From contig JAQFVV010012536.1 of assembly GCA_028023455.1 (NCBI GenBank), positions 2,126,001 to 2,190,000 of the forward strand: a stretch of 64,000 nucleotides of DNA, written 5' to 3'. The stretch's first letter is position 1, and every line of letters starts with the position of its first letter. The position numbers were made by a program, and so were the translations under genes. The notes under the pieces were generated by a model that did no database searches, was not told the origin of the DNA, and saw nothing but the letters and a program-made list of their open reading frames with translations. Positions 1 through 10,398 of the stretch are shown here, piece after piece. Origin of the DNA: Epiperipatus broadwayi (lineage: Eukaryota; Onychophora; Udeonychophora; Euonychophora; Peripatidae).

Positions 1-200
1 GAAACCGGTCTAGAGATGGGAATAATTTCTAGATAGAGATTTTAAATGCTTTCTCTTGCAACATTTATCGATGAAGCTTGTTAGAGTTATTAGCATACTC
101 TTTATTTTAATTAATAATTACAAGCTTACCAAATTAAGTCACATGTTATATGACTTGATTTTATTTACTAATTTATAATGATTATATCTTTATGTTGTAT
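1..200 (+). repeat. Single arm of the 58.4-kb foldback repeat family
   Basis: This stretch matches the right arm of the palindrome at 58371-58709. It shares TAAATGCTTTCTCTT, the AGCATTTATC-like segment, the TTAGAG-TATTAGCATACT segment and AATTAAGTCACATG followed by a second TGACTT. The copy is diverged and is cut by the window edge, so its partner arm, if any, is not visible. No coding potential is seen. A related partial copy lies near 58950-59055. Confidence 0.6.
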
Positions 201-357
201 ATATTCTAAAGAATAAATATCATAACTTCCAAAAGTCATATCTCTTTCTGTCTGACATCACTAAGTATCCTCTAATAGGTAGTCAGTTCCAAACAGCTCT
301 TCAATGTGTTATACTCTATAACATAAACTGCTGTTTACTTTTAATTCTTTATAGATA

Positions 358-870
358 GATGGTTTAGTGTAGTGATAGAATATCAGTTTTTAAAGTATAA
401 AGTCCCTGGATTACTCCCAGTTCTGGCCCTTTTGACATTCAAGTTTCTTATGAACGCCCTAGCAGTAGCACCATTTGATTAGCTCTTTGCAGTTTAGTGC
501 AGTGGTAGATTAAGAGACTCAACATAAAGTCCTTGGATTGGTGCCAGTTTTAGCATATTTGGTGCTTGATCTTCTTATGAACTTCTAGGCAATATAGTCA
601 TTAAATTATCTTTGCCCTGCTTAATTTGGTGTGGTTGTAGATTGGGAAATTCAGGTGTCCTTTCCAGCATTTGAACATCTTATGAATTCCTGAGCAATAA
701 AGCCATTCATTTATCTTGGTAATCTAAATATGGGAGAATGGAAAATTATCGGTGTTTAGGATTCATGGATTATGACCAGATCTGCCATTTCTGGTTATCA
801 AACTTTTTATGAACTCCTGAGCAATAGAATGATTTGATTATTTTATTATTCACGATTATTGATTGACTTT
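358..870 (+). repeat. Tandem series of diverged tRNA-like SINE units
   Basis: About four head-to-tail units of roughly 125 bp can be read. Each begins with a tRNA-like A-box region (GGTTTAGTGTAGTGATAG, GTTTAGTGCAGTGGTAG, AATTTGGTGTGGTTGTAG), then has a GGATT-type B-box remnant about 50 bp on. Each ends with a shared body, CTTATGAACTCCTGAGCAATA, followed by CATTTGATTA or CATTTATCT. The units differ from each other by many substitutions, so the array is old. A further unit head lies at 1140-1260, and a body fragment occurs on the minus strand near 54850-54880. The tandem arrangement is unusual for SINEs, which normally disperse singly. Confidence 0.55.
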
Positions 871-1135
871 GATCTGTGGCAAGTAAAATTGATAGATTTG
901 GATGATATAACATCTTTATTTGGGACTGTTACATTACTTGCCTGTGTGTGATATAATGCAAAAACTAACTCAAAGAGAGATAAGTTTCAATTGAGAGAAT
1001 TGAAAGAAATTATTTGGCAACTGAACCATCAACTGCTTCTCACTTTGGTGTTTCTGAGCAATAAATTGTGCATATTACATTGTTTCTGTTAGATAGAGTC
1101 TATGACATATAGATATCAGTATCTATCAATGAATT
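871..1135. other. AT-rich spacer, nothing recognised
   Basis: There is no ORF, RNA-like fold or repeat that I can link to another part of the window. Confidence 0.5.
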
Positions 1136-1260
1136 CATTCCTTTGTAGTTTAGTGCAGTGGTAAATTTGCTGCCCAAAGAATTCAAAATCCATGTTTGGT
1201 GGCTTCAATTCAATTCTGATGCTTCCATTGCTGGAACATTTTATGATGGTTTTTCTATTC
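1136..1260 (+). repeat. tRNA-like SINE unit, isolated
   Basis: TTTGTAGTTTAGTGCAGTGG matches the A-box head of the tandem units at 358-870. The rest of the unit is diverged and ends near GGAACATTTTATGATGG, where the other units have CTTATGAACTCC. Confidence 0.45.
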
Positions 1261-1485
1261 ACCAGATTAAATATCCAGTAATATTTTTATGTAAAGCTTT
1301 ATAAAGAGTGCTGCTTTTGCTATTGTGAGAGCTTAAAGCATTTTATTTATTGTTATAATTGGTGTATAAAAGTTTAAAATAATGTTATAAGAGAAAGTAA
1401 ACCATGATTTAGTAGTGCCAAATGGTGGTGGGTAGTTGTATTGAAAAAAATACAAAATCTATGAGCTTTGTCTCTTTTAAACCAC

Positions 1486-1955
1486 TAAACATTACATGAT
1501 CACCATTTCCTATGATTACACAGGCTGTTAAAATAGCTTGTGTAAGCATAGGAACTGGTGATGTTTAGTGGTTTTATACTATTTCTGCCTATGGGATTAT
1601 GATTACATATGGTTATTAAAGAACAAAAGGCACCAAAATGTGTAGATACTGAGCTGGGTTCAGATCTATGTGAGTATATAAGCAAATGAGTTTGGATTGA
1701 AAACAACTGTTTTTATTTTAGACTCATAGCTTTATAGCTAGCTAAAAAGGCAATTGGCTGCTGTTGAGCAGCATTAGATCCTAAGATCTAGGTGCAGTGC
1801 TATCAAATCCAAGGCTCCTTACTGATGAAAGCCACAAGCTAGAAAAGTCTGGGGATAATGGATGAGTACGCCCTAGATAGGGATTTTATGCTCAAACCTT
1901 CTTGTATCTATTGATTACTACGGTTTGCACTAGGTGGCGCTACTGTATGAGAGTT
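1486..1955 (+). repeat. Repeat family A, copy 1
   Basis: This is a member of a dispersed repeat found at least seven times in the window. Hallmarks read here are CACCATTTCC..GATTACACAGGCTGTTAAAA at the left, the conserved core CCTAAGATCTAGGTGCAGTGC, CCACAAGCTAGAAA.GTCTGGGGATA, GATGAGTACGCCCTAGATAGGGATTTTATGC, and GGTGGCGCTACTGTATG at the right. The left 90 bp contains its own inverted repeat (GATCACCATTTCCTATG against CATAGGAACTGGTGATG). There is no coding capacity, so this is a non-autonomous element. The LINE at 2 kb starts immediately after or inside its right end. Confidence 0.75.
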
Positions 1956-2043
1956 TGGGTTTTTAAATTGTAATATTATTAAAAAGAATGGATGGAATAT
2001 AAGAAGTAAGCAAAAGGAATTTGATTTTGATATAAATATAGAT

Positions 2044-4293
2044 ATGGAGAATGAATGGGTTTGTAAAATTAATGGTAAGAAAGTAATTTATAAATGTAAT
2101 GGAGAAGAAAGAATTAAAAGAATTTATAAAAGAGTAGTTAGGAAAGAAGAAATTGTTAAAATTGGGTTTTTGAATATGCAAGGTGGTAGGAAACCAGAAA
2201 AGTGGATGGAATTAAATAAAACAATTGAAAATGAAGAGCTTGAGGTATTAGCAGTAGTGAAAACACATTTAAGAGAAGAAGAAGAACCTATTTTGGAACA
2301 GTTGGTATGGCAGGGTATAAATAGAAAAGAAAAAGAAAAAAGGGGTGGTGGTATAGGTGTTATATCAAAAAAATATTTAAATATTGTTAAATGTCAAGAA
2401 CACTTGTGGTTTGAAATAAGGTTGGGTAGACAAGAATGGATGGTGGCTATAGTTTATATAGCTACTGGAGATAGTCAAATTATATTGGAGTGGAATAGTA
2501 ACATATACGAATGTTTAGTTAAGGATATACAAAGTTTTAAAGAAAAGGGGAAGAAAATAATGGTTATAGGGGATATGACTGGACATATTGAAGAAATTGA
2601 TGATGTAGATAATAAAAATGGACAACTTTTGAAGAATTTTTGTCAGAAAGTGAATTTGAGTATTGGAAATTTATTAAATATTTATGAGGGACAATACACA
2701 TGGTCCAGAAATAATATATTTCACACAATAGATTATGTATTGGTAGAGAAAGAGGGAATAAATAAAATATGGAAAATTAAGGTATTTGATAATGAAGAAA
2801 AAGTATGCATTAGTGATCATAATTTCATTGTAATTGAAATGGTTAGTAATGTGATGGAGAATAGAAATAAAAGTAGAAATAATAGTGAAAGATGTGGATG
2901 GAGAGTAAATGATAAGAATAAGTTGGAAGAGTATAAAATACAAGTTGAAGAAATAATGGAAGAGTGGGTTGGGGATGAGTATAAGGATTGGTGTAAGGAA
3001 GTAGAAAAAGTTGCAAATAGGGTTTTAGGTGAGAATATTGAAAAGAATAAAAGTAATAAAAAAATTAAAATTAGTAAAAGTGTAAAAGAAAGGAAAGAAG
3101 CATGTAGAGAATATAAGTGTGCTATTAAGAATAAGGAAAGTGAAAAAGATATTAATGCTAAATGGGAAAAGTACTTAGAAAAGAAGAAGTTGGCTAAAAT
3201 AGATATTTATAGAGAGAGAATGAAATTGAATAGTAAATTGTTGGAGGATATTAATAAAAGTGGAAGAGATGGAAGTAAAAAATTTTGGAATTATATTAAA
3301 AAAAGAAATGTAGGGGAGAGAGAGTTAGTATTACTAGATGATGAGGGAACTGAGTGTAGTTCTAGAGAAGATTTAGAGAGAATCTTAAATAGTTATGTAA
3401 TGAATGTAGAAAAGATGTTAAATGTGAATGATAGAATATTAGAAAATATGAAAGAATATAGTAATGGGAATATTAGTTTTTCAGAAAATGAACTAAATGA
3501 GGTAGAGAAGAAATTGAAAAGTGGGAAGGCAAGAGGTTTAGATGGATGGGCAGCAGAGATGGTAATGAATTTAGGATATAGGGCAAAAGTAAAGTTATTA
3601 TCCTGTTTTAATAAAATGGCACAGAATAGAGTTTTCCCAAGTAGTTGGAGTAATACAAGAGTAAGGTTATTATTTAAAAGAAAGGGTAAGGATCATAGAA
3701 AGTTGAATAATTATAGACCGATAGCAGTAACATCAGTTTTATATAAAGTTTTCTCGTATATGGTGGCTAGTAAAGTTGTAAAATGGATGGAAGGGAATAA
3801 GGTAGTGGGTGAAATGCAAGGAGGTTTTAGATTAGATAGGCGTATAGGACATAGTTTATTTGTAGTTACACAACTTATGGATATGAGTAGGAATGCAGAT
3901 AAACAGTTATATATGAGTTTTATAGATATAGAGAAGGCATATGATAGAGTAAATAGAAATAGATTATGGATAAGTTTAGCAAATTTGGGAATGGATGAAG
4001 CTTTAATAGATATTATTAAGAAATTATATGAAAATAATTATTATATATATCAATTAGAGAATATAGAATCAATTAAAGTTAAAAATGGTGTGGGACTAAG
4101 GCAAGGATGCACTATGTCACCTATTTTGTTTGTGTTGTATTTGAGTGAAATGGAAAGAGCAATAGAAAGATTAGGAAGAGGGATAGAGATACCGTTAATA
4201 GGTAGTAAGGGAGTATATATTTTGTCAGGTCTTTTTTTGCAGATGATATATTTTTGTGTGCAGAAAAAAGAGAAGATATGGAAGTTATGTTGA
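2044..4293 (+). CDS. LINE endonuclease-reverse transcriptase, N-terminal part (frameshifted)
   Basis: The 749-residue reading frame carries an APE-like endonuclease at about residues 38-268: NMQGG at 44-48, THL at 74-76, GDMTGHI at 176-182, TWSR and DYVLV near 219-234, and SDHN at 257-260. Two expected catalytic positions are changed: Lys73 stands where the ETHL-type Glu is usual, and Thr179 where GDxNGH has Asn. RT motifs follow: GKARGLDGW near 495, NNYRPIAVTSVLYK, MQGGFRLDRR, FIDIEKAYDRV at 626-636 (first catalytic Asp) and GLRQGCTMSP at 684-693. The frame then leaves the RT reading at a run of seven T (4232-4238) and ends after about 20 unrelated residues. The ATG at 2044 is the first in frame, though conserved sequence begins only near residue 38. 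This copy is unlikely to be active. Confidence 0.85.
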   Translation: MENEWVCKINGKKVIYKCNGEERIKRIYKRVVRKEEIVKIGFLNMQGGRKPEKWMELNKTIENEELEVLAVVKTHLREEEEPILEQLVWQGINRKEKEKRGGGIGVISKKYLNIVKCQEHLWFEIRLGRQEWMVAIVYIATGDSQIILEWNSNIYECLVKDIQSFKEKGKKIMVIGDMTGHIEEIDDVDNKNGQLLKNFCQKVNLSIGNLLNIYEGQYTWSRNNIFHTIDYVLVEKEGINKIWKIKVFDNEEKVCISDHNFIVIEMVSNVMENRNKSRNNSERCGWRVNDKNKLEEYKIQVEEIMEEWVGDEYKDWCKEVEKVANRVLGENIEKNKSNKKIKISKSVKERKEACREYKCAIKNKESEKDINAKWEKYLEKKKLAKIDIYRERMKLNSKLLEDINKSGRDGSKKFWNYIKKRNVGERELVLLDDEGTECSSREDLERILNSYVMNVEKMLNVNDRILENMKEYSNGNISFSENELNEVEKKLKSGKARGLDGWAAEMVMNLGYRAKVKLLSCFNKMAQNRVFPSSWSNTRVRLLFKRKGKDHRKLNNYRPIAVTSVLYKVFSYMVASKVVKWMEGNKVVGEMQGGFRLDRRIGHSLFVVTQLMDMSRNADKQLYMSFIDIEKAYDRVNRNRLWISLANLGMDEALIDIIKKLYENNYYIYQLENIESIKVKNGVGLRQGCTMSPILFVLYLSEMERAIERLGRGIEIPLIGSKGVYILSGLFLQMIYFCVQKKEKIWKLC

Positions 4294-5462
4294 GGACATG
4301 TGCAAGGGTGGATAAAGAGATGGGGATTAAATTTAGTGAAGAAAAATCAAATATAATGATGGTTAATACTGAGGAAAGAGAAGATGTAGAATTTTTATTG
4401 GGAGATATTAAATTAAGTGTGGTGAATAGATATAGTTATTTGGGAATTATTTTAAGTAATCAGAAAAATTATTTGGATGAATGGGAGAAAAAATTGATAA
4501 ATGAAGCAAAGAAAAGAAAGGGATTGATAAAGAAATTAACAGTATTTTCATATAATAAATATGATGTAGCTAGAATTATATGGAAAGGAGTTGCAGTAGC
4601 AGGGTTAACATATGGTAATGATGCATTATATGTTAGTAAAAAGATATTAGATTATTTAGAAAAAACTCAAAGGGAAGTAGGAAGACATGCATTGGATGCA
4701 GAAGTATGGACAGCAAGGGAGGCAATTCAAGGAGAAATGGGATGGTCAAGTTTTCATATGAGAGATGCAAAAAGTAAAATGAAAATGTTTGGTAGATTGC
4801 AGTTTATGGATAATAAAAGAATAGCTAAAATAGTATTTAATTGGGTTATGAGTAAAGGGCAGGTAACAAGATGGGTGAGAAAGGTAATGCGCTATGCAAA
4901 AGATTTGGATAAAGAATTTATATCAGTATATTTGTACAAAAGATGGGATGATTGTGTTAAGAGGATTATTGAGTGTTATAGTAGTAAGGAATGGGATAAA
5001 AGAATAAATTTATTAATAAAGACTAGGGAGTTAGAGAGATGGAGAAATAGTATGGAGAGTAAAAAGAGTTTAAATATATATAGAAATAAACAGAATATTA
5101 GGTGTGAGTTAATATATGATAATAGTAAGGAAAGTAGTTTGTTGTTTAAGGCTCGAACGGGATCTTTAGCTACAAAAGAATATACATGTAAATGGAAAAA
5201 TATGGGTGATTTATTTTGTAAATTATGTAAGGAAGGAATTGAAAATATTAGGCATTTGTTAATTGAATGTAAATGTTTGAAAACAGAAAGGGTACATATA
5301 ATGAAGTTGTGGAAAAATAAATATGAAAAGAGTGATTATACAGAAAGTGAATTATTGGTTTTTATGCTAGGTTTGGGAAAAGATAAGGGGGATTTAGATA
5401 TAAAGGTTATAGAGTTGACAAAAATTATGTTGTGGAAATGGGATAGAGCAGATTATGGGTAA
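4233..5462 (+). CDS. LINE reverse transcriptase, C-terminal part with CCHC-like knuckle
   Basis: This is the continuation of the same protein in the -1 frame. It opens with the catalytic FADDIFLCAEK segment just after the T run, then GIKFSEEKSN and YSYLGIIL (RT palm/thumb motifs), and runs about 400 residues. Near residue 320 is CKLCKEGIENIRHLLIEC, a Cys-x2-Cys-x8-His-x4-Cys arrangement common at the C terminus of many LINE ORF2 proteins. Apart from the T-run lesion this part is uninterrupted to the TAA at 5460-5462. The fragment at 16701-17120 is the closely similar tail of a second copy. There is no reason to think this half is translated on its own. Confidence 0.8.
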   Translation, partial: FFADDIFLCAEKREDMEVMLRTCARVDKEMGIKFSEEKSNIMMVNTEEREDVEFLLGDIKLSVVNRYSYLGIILSNQKNYLDEWEKKLINEAKKRKGLIKKLTVFSYNKYDVARIIWKGVAVAGLTYGNDALYVSKKILDYLEKTQREVGRHALDAEVWTAREAIQGEMGWSSFHMRDAKSKMKMFGRLQFMDNKRIAKIVFNWVMSKGQVTRWVRKVMRYAKDLDKEFISVYLYKRWDDCVKRIIECYSSKEWDKRINLLIKTRELERWRNSMESKKSLNIYRNKQNIRCELIYDNSKESSLLFKARTGSLATKEYTCKWKNMGDLFCKLCKEGIENIRHLLIECKCLKTERVHIMKLWKNKYEKSDYTESELLVFMLGLGKDKGDLDIKVIELTKIMLWKWDRADYG

Positions 5463-5582
5463 ATTTAGAGTGGGGAATGTAAAAGAAAGTGGCTAACAGG
5501 TTTATCTGGGCTTAATTGCTGAGATATTCTTGACTTCGTTTAAGGAGAAGCCATAATACATCACATCACATCACATTACATA

Positions 5583-6727
5583 CTGTTTCTGTCTCTTTTC
5601 TGAATATATATGGTTCAACATTTAAAACTATTTCTGGAAATTATATACATATTTTATTACGGCTCTGTATCTGACAATAAATTTGAAATCATATTACTAT
5701 CAGGTTTTTTTTACTCAAATGAATATATATATATAAGCTTACACACTTATAGGGAAAATGTAACTATGTTTTGACAGCGTCATAATATTTATTTTCATAC
5801 TGTAAATAAAAAATTTGACATTTTTGACGTTGACAGTAAAAGAGAAAAATTTATCATGTTTTTAAAAAAAGACATATAAAACCATCATATAGTTAGGAAA
5901 CTGTCAGGAGAAGTAAAATATTGGAATTTAATATTAGTTTTTGAAAAGTATTCTCAAAATGGATAAGTTTTTATTGTTTACTGAAAAGCAATTATGTGCA
6001 CCAAATATGTTTCTATATATGTAAATCATTGCCTCACTGATAATTTTAATCAGTAGGTTAATATGGACTATGGATTGTGTTTCTACTTAATTCTTGGCAT
6101 ACTGATTAGGGCATTTTGGTTGTCTTGTTAATGATCTGGGTTCAAATCTAAGCTGAGTAAACTTTTTATAAAAATATATTTCAAGCAAGTGTTGTTATAT
6201 TTCTTTATGTAGCTATTCAAGATATCTTGCAATTCTTAGCTGGATAGTGAAGGAATGATGGGAAGTCATTATGACTTTTATAATCTAATGTAAAACGTTA
6301 TTTTGGTGATGGAGGAGGGGGGAGAATAACTTGTTCTGCAATAGGCTATTTAAAGATTTGTTTTACATTCAGTTATTAGCCAGTGATATTAGTGAAGCTT
6401 TATAAAATACAAATGAAATGAAATTCTATACAACAAAGAAATTAATTGAAGGTGCTCTAATTAAAAATAGAACACACACCCATCCACATACTAACACTAA
6501 GACATGGAAATGGCTGACAGGTGCGACAAGTATTCCAATCATTTATTTTAAAATGAGATTATTTTACTATATATAATAAATGTATTCATAACCATTTAAA
6601 ATAATATGCTTTGAAATTCCCATCAGAACTTAATATTTAACCTTTAATAAACTAAAGCCATTGATGTATTGCATTGGTTATTATTTTTCCTGCATATCTC
6701 TGAACATATGTAAATAACTATATTACT
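5583..6727. other. AT-rich spacer with one tRNA-like remnant
   Basis: The stretch is mostly unique-looking AT-rich sequence without ORFs. A tRNA-like segment at about 6085-6165 (TACTGATTAGGGCATTTTGG, then a B-box-like GGGTTCAAATCT) suggests an old tRNA-derived SINE head, but no body could be matched. Confidence 0.4.
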
Positions 6728-6968
6728 ATATCCGATAAACATCACATGACCACCACCTCTTATGCTTGTGTATAACTAGATCCTAAGATCTAGGTGCAGT
6801 GCTTTCAGATCCAAGGCTCCTCACTGACAAAGGCCACAAGCCAGAAACTAGTCTGGCGCTATTGGATGAGTAGGCACTAGATAGGGATTTTATGCACAAG
6901 CCTTCTGGCATCCATTGATTATTCTAGCTTACTGTGCATGGTATGTTTAGTGAGTTTTGCCTGTTTTA
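6728..6968 (+). repeat. Repeat family A, copy 2 (internally deleted)
   Basis: It starts with ATAAACATCACATGACCACC and CTTATGCTTGTGTATAAC, then jumps directly to GATCCTAAGATCTAGGTGCAGTGC. It continues through CACAAGCCAGAAACTAGTCTGG and GGCACTAGATAGGGATTTTATGCACAAGCC to AGTGAGTTTTGCCTGTTTT. The middle 250 bp present in the 52.7- and 55.8-kb copies is missing. The right end matches the terminal inverted repeat described for the 52.7-kb copy. Confidence 0.7.
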
Positions 6969-7035
6969 TATTACTATATGAGAATTAGGTCTTAATTAAT
7001 ATTTTTCTGGTTGAAAATATACTTTTTCTTTAGGT

Positions 7036-7325
7036 TATAATGGAACATATATGGTAAACAATTTCAGAGGCCACATTACAAACTTGTTTTTGGTAGGTAA
7101 CTTAAATCCCCATAATACTGCCTCCAGCAGTATTCACAGAACTGTTAAGCTGAATAACTGTGCAGGTTTTGGAAAATTAGATTATAATGGAACCAATAAG
7201 TTAATTCCTGAGGCCACATTACAAATCTTATTTTTGGCAGGTATCTTAAATCTCCATAATACTGCTTCCAGCAATATTCCTGGAACTGTTAAATAGAATA
7301 ACTGTGCATGTTTAAAAAATGGTTA
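7036..7325 (+). repeat. Two-copy tandem repeat, period about 147 bp
   Basis: TATAATGGAAC starts at 7036 and again at 7183. GAGGCCACATTACAAA, GGTA.CTTAAATC.CCATAATACTGC and GAACTGTTAA recur at the same spacing. An 81-codon open frame crosses both copies only because the period is a multiple of three. I do not regard it as a gene. Confidence 0.7.
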
Positions 7326-8430
7326 TACGTCTCAATAATCAGTGATAAAATAGCTCTTTTTATCATTTTATACTTAAATGATTATTGGTGAGGATTAAAT
7401 TTGATCATAAGTTAATGAAAAAGAGACCATAGTCAATAATGTGTAAGAAATTTTTTCATCTCCACCTAATTTACAAGTTGTTTGTTATAACACCATCTAG
7501 TAGGTTCTTGCAAAATGTTAGTAATTGGGAAAATATTGCCAAGAAATTTGATGCTAATATGATCCAATGATTTATCGGGTAACACATTTGTTAGCATCTT
7601 TGCCTGAAAGTTTGTGATGATAGTATATTACATGTGATAATATGTTGGATTATTTCCATTATCTATCATTAAATGTTGAATATATAGAAAACTTTAAACT
7701 TTTCAAATACAAACAACGTTTTAGTAATAACACACAAATAAACAACACAGGTTAGTAATTACACAATGTTTTGAATAATATTATTCACTTCCAATCTTTT
7801 TCAGGTATTGCTAGCCTGACCAGTGACAATATTGCATAGAAGTATTATTTCTATGTTATACCACTTTGAATTTGTTATAAGTTTGGTTTGTACTGATTCA
7901 AACAAATATGTTTGTTAATCTCTTTGAACAATGCATTTAAATCTTTAATTATAAAATTTTAGTATGGCTGCATTATTGTTTTGGTTTGTAAAATGATAAT
8001 AATAAATCTTAATGTTAATTAAACCAAGGTGTGTATAATTTGTATTATCAGCTGATTATAAGTTATAAAGAGTTCATTGTTTAAAAGTGATATGTGTCAA
8101 AGTTGTGAAGGCAAAAAGATTGACACATCAATTAAACTGCAGTGATTGGCTATTTATATCTACTGAACAGTGATAAAGATATGGATAAGAGATTGTGATC
8201 TGGGCCACCTGATGAATGCTGGTTCAAAATGCATCTTAAAGATCATACATCTTATTCTCATGTCTTTGATTATATGTTTATGATAACACTTCTTTATAAG
8301 ATGTTAAAAGTGGATACATACCAGTTCCTATCTTGCATGAGACTGGTTTAGTGAAAATTACACTATAGATTTATTATTCATTAAAAAGAAAGACAATTTT
8401 TAATATTGGAATCAGTAATTAACATCAATA
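7326..8430. repeat. AT-rich region with a diverged arm of the 39-kb palindrome family
   Basis: About 7625-7850 resembles one arm of the palindrome at 39073-39606: TTGGATTATTTCCATTATCTATCATTAAATGTTGAAT, then CAGGTTAGTAATTACACAATGTTTTGAATAATATTATTC, then CAGGTATTGCTAGCCTGACCAGTGACA. No partner arm is present. The remainder is AT-rich and unassigned. Confidence 0.5.
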
Positions 8431-10398
8431 TTTTGAACTGGATACTTTATCCACATCAAAAGTTACATCATGAAATTAAAACAAACATTTATATTTATAA
8501 TGTTTTTAAAAGACAACTATTTAAAAGTTTTGTATGCTACAGCACACGGACTCATTTATATTTTAAAATTCTGTGATTTTACTTTTTCAATAGATTTTAG
8601 TTCAAAATAATTTTCTTTTGTCTCTTGTTTTTTATTACAGTAATTAAAAGCAAGCAAAGTTTCTTTTCATTTATTTTTAAGAGCTAAGACTTATTTTCTT
8701 AATTTTTTTTAAATTAACTTTGAATAAGAGAAGAGCCCTGGTAAGATGTTGTGTTTTTTAATTAAAATTAAGTAGGAGATGGAGATTTTCCCTGGTCAAA
8801 AACATTTAATTAAAGATTATTTGGGAGATAACAGTCTTGGATTTTGACTGATTATTCTTTTGCTTGATATGATAGTTCAGCTTTTTATTATTCTGCTTTT
8901 ATAACTTTTATTCAGATGGTGTTCTAATTGTCCAACACAGATTACCAAAGTGCAGACTGCTAAAGTTAGATTTCTTTTTCTGACTTCTAATAGATTTTTC
9001 TAATAGTATTTGCAGCTCTGGACTAAGAAATAATTGTCTAGCTACTTCCTAACTTAAGAAGTGAATATGTAACAACATTGAAAATAGTCACCATCCATTT
9101 GCCATGCCAAAAATATAATCATGAGAAATCTTAACAATATACAGTGCTAAATCAACACAAAGATGAGCCTTGGAGCTCCATAATTGTGCTTTCAAGAACA
9201 TGAACTAGAAAACTAGTCCTGAACTCATCCAAAAATTGCCTCCAAATTCAAACATATTAAAGGTAAATCAAAACCTTTATAAGGAACCATATATAAACCC
9301 ACAGTTTGTGTATCTCACTGGAATAACTCTATGGACTATCTAAAACCTGAAAGGTAACCAAACTTTCATATATTGAAACCAGAGCTTAAATCTTTTATTT
9401 AAATCTCTGTTAAAGTCTCAGCTTAATCTTAAAAGAAACCTGTCTTTATAATAAGTTTTACATATTTATTTAAATATCTTTGACTATTTTATTATTGGAG
9501 TCTTATTTTTTAAGATTTCATATTGTACATTTATTTATCAAAGAGTGTATTGTGAGTTTACATTTTATAATTAGTGTTTAGTTCTGTTTGTATTATTAAC
9601 CCTTGATAAATGTTAGGGCAAATATAAGTAATTTTCTTTTAACTCACCTATCCCTTTTCATTATAATTAATTTATATATGCTTGGTTTGCATTTCCTGAA
9701 GACCATAAATCTTTTGATTAGCAATTTATTGAGTGTATTGTTCTGATTTCCTAAATTGGAGATTCTTGTTTTTTCTATTTAAGATTATATAAAATCATAA
9801 TCTTTTCTTGTTCTATTTTTAAATTCAGCCATTGGGGTCTTGAACATGGCCTTTTTTCAGGAGTGTTTGCAGCCATTTAACATTCTTATGTCCTGATGTT
9901 TCTTTTTTTGGCTAAGGAATACTTACCTGCACTGTTCATTGACTTCTGTACCAGATTGTCCTCTTTTGAAATCTGTAACTAAATGAAAACTGGAATTTGT
10001 TTATATAAATTACTATCAGGATAGCATACATTGCTTTTAATTCTTAGGTGAGAAAATAAATTTATCTGTCTCAGTGATTGATGCCAATAGTCTTATATAC
10101 TCTCTGATAAATCCACTGAAAAATCTATGTCAAACTTTCATATTTTTGTTGCCTGTTTTTTTTTAATTTAATAAACTTAAAATTATTTAGAATTATTTTG
10201 TCTAACATTTGTCTCTGTATCTTTTCTCAATTGTCTGAATAATGTTAAAGATCTCTTTCTCTCCCTGGGTCTCAATGATACCATTCATCATCATCATTAA
10301 CTTTTGGATCACCATAATTTATAAAAGTAGTTAGTGACCTAATGGAACCCTTGGTTATCAAAAGATCAAAATGACTGGTACAATAAGTATTAAAATTT
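8430..10398 (+). repeat. 5' LTR of the Ty3/gypsy-like element
   Basis: It is collinear with 14725-16595 over its whole length. Examples are TTTAAAAGTTTTGTATG with a nearby AGCACAC, GAAAATAGTCACCATCCATTTGCC, ATTTATATATGCTTGGTTTGCATTT, and GAATAATGTTAAAGATCTCTTTC near the right end. The left boundary is uncertain by a few tens of bases because the copies are too diverged there. The right boundary is set by the primer-binding site at 10399. Confidence 0.75.

Larger units (their letters stand above)
1956..5582 (+). mobile_element. Near-complete non-LTR retrotransposon (LINE), frameshifted
   Basis: A single long open frame, in two overlapping pieces, encodes an APE-type endonuclease, a reverse transcriptase and a C-terminal cysteine/histidine knuckle. 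It is followed by a short 3' UTR and a microsatellite-like ATCAC tail at about 5557-5580. The same 3' UTR and tail occur at 16590-17139 and 17140-17255 (minus strand) and at 43925-44020, which fixes the 3' end of the element. The 5' end near 1956 is estimated from where repeat family A stops. No separate gag-like ORF1 is visible upstream. The architecture fits the jockey/CR1/I-like groups; I cannot assign the clade by eye. Confidence 0.85.

Noticed and set aside
4232-4238. Programmed -1 frameshift site in the LINE
   Set aside because: Kept only as a question in the findings. A lost T in a homopolymer is the simpler explanation and no stimulatory structure was identified.
7051-7296. 81-codon frame with two similar halves
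   Set aside because: Explained by the tandem 147-bp repeat, whose period is a multiple of three. No codon-level conservation signal is apparent.
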